A program made the translations under genes and the position numbers. Shown here piece after piece: positions 8,122 through 10,352 of a DNA stretch of 10,352 nucleotides. The DNA comes from an uncultured Duncaniella sp. (lineage in GTDB: Bacteria > Bacteroidota > Bacteroidia > Bacteroidales > Muribaculaceae): assembly GCA_910587165.1 (NCBI GenBank), contig CAJUKP010000047.1:1-10352 (forward strand), read 5' to 3'. Position 1 is the stretch's first letter, and each line of letters opens with the position of its first letter. The notes beneath the pieces were generated by a model. It did not search any database, was not told the origin of the DNA, and saw only the letters and a list, made by a program, of their open reading frames with translations.

Positions 8122-8299
8122 CTTTTCTTTTTCCATTCTTTATATATTTCTTATATAGAGGTACCCACACCACTATTCCGGATGCTATGGCCACGAACAG
8201 CACTCTCAGCGAGAAAGGCTGTGACGTGAAGAGCAGATAGAGCAGCACTATCCACAGTGCTGCCAGGAATACGAAGCGGAGGGTGGTGGAGGAGTCCAT
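8111..8299 (-). CDS. Small two-helix membrane protein, unknown function
   Basis: I do not recognise a family. The 62 residues form two hydrophobic segments (about 8-24 and 31-48) joined by a short SQPFS turn and followed by a strongly basic tail (KKYIKNGKRKDER). This predicts an inner-membrane hairpin with the C-terminus in the cytoplasm. The ORF starts 19 bases after the purB stop and its TAA (8111-8113) overlaps the preferred dxs start by 11 bases, so it is placed as a translated operon member. GAGG lies 16 bases before the ATG, too far for a standard ribosome binding site. Codon use is like that of its neighbours. The membrane layout and spacing make a real gene likely; no function is claimed. 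Confidence 0.7.
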   Translation of the reverse strand: MDSSTTLRFVFLAALWIVLLYLLFTSQPFSLRVLFVAIASGIVVWVPLYKKYIKNGKRKDER

Positions 8300-8318
8300 T
8301 TGTTTTTCTTGCTACCTC

Positions 8319-9662
8319 TTAGTAACCGGTGTATGAGTGGGGTGTGATGGCGCGCATCCGGGCCTTTACATCCTCGGCCACATCAAGGGTGTCGATGAAA
8401 GCCGCGATGCTTTCGCCGGTCACCTTAGTGTTGGTGCGTGTGAGAGCCTTGAGTGTTTCGTAGGGGTTGGGATATCCCTCGCGGCGCAGAATGGTCTGCA
8501 GTGCCTCGGCCACAACGCTCCATGTGTTGTCGAGATCGGCGTCGATGGCCTCGCGGTTGAGCAGGAGCTTGTTCATACCCTTCATGGTGGAGGCTATTGC
8601 TATGAGTGTGTTGGCCATGGGGACACCGATGTTGCGGAGCACGGTTGAGTCGGTGAGGTCGCGCTGCAGGCGTGAGATGGGGAGCTTGCCCGAGAGATGG
8701 CGCAGCACGGCGTTGGCTATGCCGAGGTTGCCTTCGGAGTTCTCGAAGTCAATCGGGTTGACCTTGTGAGGCATTGCCGATGATCCCACCTCGCCGGCTT
8801 TGATCTTCTGCTTGAAGTATTCCATGGATATGTACATCCACATATCACGGTCGAGGTCGATGATGATGTCGTTGATGCGGGCGAGCGCGTCGAATATGGC
8901 GGCGAGATTGTCGTAGTTGGAGATCTGGGTGGTGTATTCCTCACGCTCTATGCCGAGACGGTCTGAGAGGAAACGCGCACCGAAGTCACGCCAGTCAATC
9001 TCGGGGAAGGCGCAGAGATGTGCGTTGAAGTTGCCGGTGGCACCTCCGAATTTTCCGCTCACCCTCACATTTCTGAGCATATCGAGCTGACGGCGCAGAC
9101 GGTAGCTGAACACGCGTATCTCCTTGCCCAGACGGGTGGGAGATGCCGGCTGTCCGTGGGTCTTTGCCAGCATGGGTATATCGGCCCACTCATCGGCACG
9201 GCCTTCGAGATGGTCGATGAGCTCCTGCAGACGGGGATAGTAGACATTCTCCAGGGCATCGGCTATCGACATGGGCACCGAGGTGTTGTTGATGTCCTGT
9301 GATGTGAGGCCGAAGTGGATGAATTCCTTGTATTTCTGAAGTCCGAGTGAGTCGAAACGCTCTTTGATGAAATATTCCACAGCTTTCACATCGTGGTTTG
9401 TCACGCTCTCGATCTCCTTGATGCGGGCGGCATTCTCGACAGAGAAGTCGGCATAGATCTCGCGCAGATGTCCGAACTCTGCTGTGGGGAAATCGGCAAG
9501 CGGTCCAAGGGGTATTTCGCAAAGGGCGATAAAGTACTCTATTTCAACCTTCACACGGTAGCGGATCAGCGCGTATTCCGAGAAATACTCGTCCAGTGTT
9601 TCGCACTTTGAACGATAGCGTCCGTCGACGGGAGAGATTGCAGTTAGCTCGGTGAGTTTCAT
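8319..9662 (-). CDS. purB: Adenylosuccinate lyase
   Basis: The enzyme acts twice in purine synthesis, cleaving SAICAR to AICAR plus fumarate and adenylosuccinate to AMP plus fumarate; it is a cytosolic homotetramer. The 447 residues start MKLTELTAISPVDGRY, matching the E. coli-type PurB N-terminus, so ATG 9662 is preferred over an in-frame TTG at 9698. Visible motifs are TNHDVKAVEYF (88-98), TSQDINN (120-126), AKTHGQPASPTRLGK (166-180, with general-acid His169), the fumarase-superfamily signature GSSAMPHKVNP (293-303, catalytic Ser within SS at 294-295) and RDLTDSTVLRNIG (334-346). Length is close to the usual 450-460. It is first in the minus-strand run, behind a promoter box and inverted repeat at 9671-9703. 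All catalytic residues expected are present. Confidence 0.96.
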   Translation of the reverse strand: MKLTELTAISPVDGRYRSKCETLDEYFSEYALIRYRVKVEIEYFIALCEIPLGPLADFPTAEFGHLREIYADFSVENAARIKEIESVTNHDVKAVEYFIKERFDSLGLQKYKEFIHFGLTSQDINNTSVPMSIADALENVYYPRLQELIDHLEGRADEWADIPMLAKTHGQPASPTRLGKEIRVFSYRLRRQLDMLRNVRVSGKFGGATGNFNAHLCAFPEIDWRDFGARFLSDRLGIEREEYTTQISNYDNLAAIFDALARINDIIIDLDRDMWMYISMEYFKQKIKAGEVGSSAMPHKVNPIDFENSEGNLGIANAVLRHLSGKLPISRLQRDLTDSTVLRNIGVPMANTLIAIASTMKGMNKLLLNREAIDADLDNTWSVVAEALQTILRREGYPNPYETLKALTRTNTKVTGESIAAFIDTLDVAEDVKARMRAITPHSYTGY

Positions 9663-9670
9663 TGTGATTT

Positions 9671-9696
9671 GCGGATATTTGTTTCTGAATATCCGC
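9671..9696. promoter_or_regulatory. Perfect inverted repeat GCGGATATT-N8-AATATCCGC upstream of purB
   Basis: Arms 9671-9679 and 9688-9696 are exact reverse complements around an 8-base spacer. The right arm shares base 9696 with the putative -7 box of the purB promoter and the left arm ends 8 bases before the ATG (9662). It could be an operator for a dimeric regulator or, if fully transcribed, a leader hairpin near the ribosome binding region. Confidence 0.75.
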
Positions 9697-9703
9697 AAAA
9701 TTA
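9696..9703 (-). promoter_or_regulatory. Putative -7 box for the purB operon
   Basis: On the minus strand this reads TAATTTTG followed by C, matching TAnnTTTG. No TTTG is found 19-21 bases upstream, so the -33 element is degenerate. Transcription would start near 9690, inside the inverted repeat, about 30 bases before purB. Confidence 0.45.
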
Positions 9704-9840
9704 CAAAATCTTTCCGAGATATATGTCATTTTATATGCTGATATTGGATTTGAAGATTTTGAGAGTGTAAAGAAAAGTTAAATAATTATCCTGTTGCAAA
9801 ATTGTGTTTTTATTGTAACAACTTTGTAATAATTATGCCT
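9704..9840. other. AT-rich intergenic stretch
   Basis: It lies between the two divergent putative start sites. I see no gene. TTGTAACAA (9813-9821) and TTGTAATAA (9825-9833) are near-repeats that recur at the right edge of the window. Confidence 0.4.
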
Positions 9841-9848
9841 TACCTTTG
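9841..9848 (+). promoter_or_regulatory. Putative -7 box (TACCTTTG) of a divergent transcript
   Basis: TACCTTTGCA fits the Bacteroidetes -7 consensus well. The nearest TTTG (9823-9826) is only 14 bases upstream, so the -33 element is weak or absent. The predicted start is near 9854. Confidence 0.45.
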
Positions 9849-9853
9849 CATTG

Positions 9854-10010
9854 TGAACAAACAAAGACTCTCGTAAGAGAAGCTTGAAGATATAAAAATC
9901 AATACCAAGCACAGAAAATTACGGTTGCAAAAATAGTTTTTTAGTAGACAAATAACCGAAAACCATTATCGCATTTCTGAGGGGTTGCCGAGCGGCAATC
10001 CCTCATACAT
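9854..10010 (+). ncRNA. Candidate structured small RNA or leader, class unknown
   Basis: About 155 bases run from the predicted start to a strong hairpin, with no ATG-initiated ORF. Short stems in order are: TCTC-GTAA-GAGA (9869-9880) with a GNRA-type loop; GCTTG (9882-9886) with CAAGC (9906-9910); CGGTT (9922-9926) with AACCG (9954-9958), enclosing AAAAA-TAG-TTTTT; and the terminal hairpin at 9978-10005. It may be a free small RNA (6S-like and Bacteroidales-1 RNAs are classes to compare) or the leader of a gene beyond the window. The stems are visible by eye; the RNA itself is inferred. Confidence 0.35.
9978..10005 (+). terminator. GC-rich 12-bp hairpin, probable terminator
   Basis: TGAGGGGTTGCC (9978-9989) pairs with GGCAATCCCTCA (9994-10005) around a GAGC loop, with one G-T wobble. 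The tail TACATTATATATT is AU-rich but lacks a pure T run, so termination may be incomplete. Confidence 0.5.
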
Positions 10011-10016
10011 TATATA

Positions 10017-10157
10017 TTACCGATCAGGAAAGGGGATACAAAATGACAGAAGTTTAAAAGAAACAAAGGTTTTTTTGGGGGATTCAGATTCATCATTCTG
10101 AAATATCTGAACTAAATAAAATTTCTGTTTCCTTTGTTCTTGTGTCTTTCTGTATAC
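10017..10157. repeat. Palindromic intergenic element, copy 2 (diverged)
   Basis: It aligns in the same orientation with the element at 3221-3399. Shared blocks in order are TTACYGATCAG, AAAAGAAACAAA (10056-10067; 3270-3281), a run of seven T (10070-10076; 3285-3291), GATTCAGAT (10081-10089) and TATCTGAAC (10104-10112). Its own arms pair imperfectly: TACA with TGTA, GACAGAAG with CTTGTGTC (one mismatch), GAAACA with TGTTTC, and the inner TTCAGAT with ATCTGAA. Mismatches lie in both arms, suggesting an older copy. No ORF is present. Confidence 0.75.
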
Positions 10158-10352
10158 ATTTAACTATTTGGCCGGAGGCTTACGCTGCTCAGAGGTTACA
10201 ATTCGGTTGCATTATTACAAAATTGTAACAATCAGATGAGATTTTGTGATATTCTAATGTGTTGTAAATTAGGATATTACTGAGGGGTTGAAAAATATTT
10301 AAGATACAATGAAAAATTTTTGGTGAAAAAATTCGCATCCCGTGAAAGAGGT
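10158..10352. other. Non-coding right edge with TTACAA/TTGTAA motifs
   Basis: I see no gene. The stretch holds TTACAA-AA-TTGTAA (10215-10228), further GTTACAAT and TTGTAAAT copies, an inverted repeat ATATTCTAA (10249-10257) with TTAGGATAT (10269-10277, one wobble), and a second CTGAGGGGTTG (10280-10290). The ATG at 10309 opens only a five-codon frame. It is probably the upstream region of a gene beyond the window. Confidence 0.4.

Noticed and set aside
9663..9698. Extension of PurB to a TTG start at 9698
   Set aside because: The added 12 residues are encoded by the inverted repeat, are not part of the family N-terminus, and would begin within the putative -7 box.
3219..10157. Composite transposon bounded by the two palindromes
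   Set aside because: The enclosed genes are core metabolism in the usual arrangement, the two copies are in the same orientation and strongly diverged from each other, and no transposase is present.
9699..10352. tRNA or rRNA gene in the right intergenic region
   Set aside because: No cloverleaf, T-loop GTTCRANNC or rRNA core sequence could be found on either strand.

Overview
The window reads as a chromosomal segment of a Bacteroidales bacterium, possibly Muribaculaceae. This is inferred from four signs: a LruC-domain lipoprotein typical of that order, promoters of the Bacteroidetes type (TTTG, about 20 bases, TAnnTTTG) instead of -35/-10 boxes, weak Shine-Dalgarno sequences, and Bacteroidetes-like protein sequences throughout. 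No gene here is obviously mobile.

Layout: (1) 1-364 has no firmly supported gene. It holds a good plus-strand promoter (226-257), an untranslated leader of about 100 bases, and one doubtful minus-strand ORF. (2) 365-3208, plus strand, encodes a 947-residue lipoprotein with a LruC/DUF4842 C-terminal domain and a probable ligand-binding beta-sandwich near the N-terminus. (3) 3209-3401, between convergent genes, holds a long near-perfect palindrome (arms of 34 identical bases) preceded by a tandem 12-mer. (4) 9662-3402, minus strand, is a tight five-gene run: purB (adenylosuccinate lyase), a 62-residue two-helix membrane protein, dxs (DXP synthase), trkA and trkH (K+ uptake). dxs/trkA and trkA/trkH overlap by ATGA and the small ORF overlaps dxs, so the set is very probably one transcript. 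It joins purine synthesis, isoprenoid precursor supply and potassium uptake without an obvious shared pathway. Its likely promoter -7 box touches a perfect 9+9 inverted repeat just upstream of purB. (5) 9699-10352 is AT-rich and has no protein gene. It holds a plus-strand -7 box, an untranslated stretch with several small stem-loops ending in a strong GC-rich hairpin (a candidate small RNA or leader), and a second, diverged copy of the palindromic element.

The main candidates for something undescribed are the palindromic element family (two related copies of about 140-180 bases, sharing bases outside the paired arms), the structured non-coding stretch at about 9854-10010, and the operator-like palindrome at the purB promoter. 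All family assignments come from reading motifs; no database was searched.
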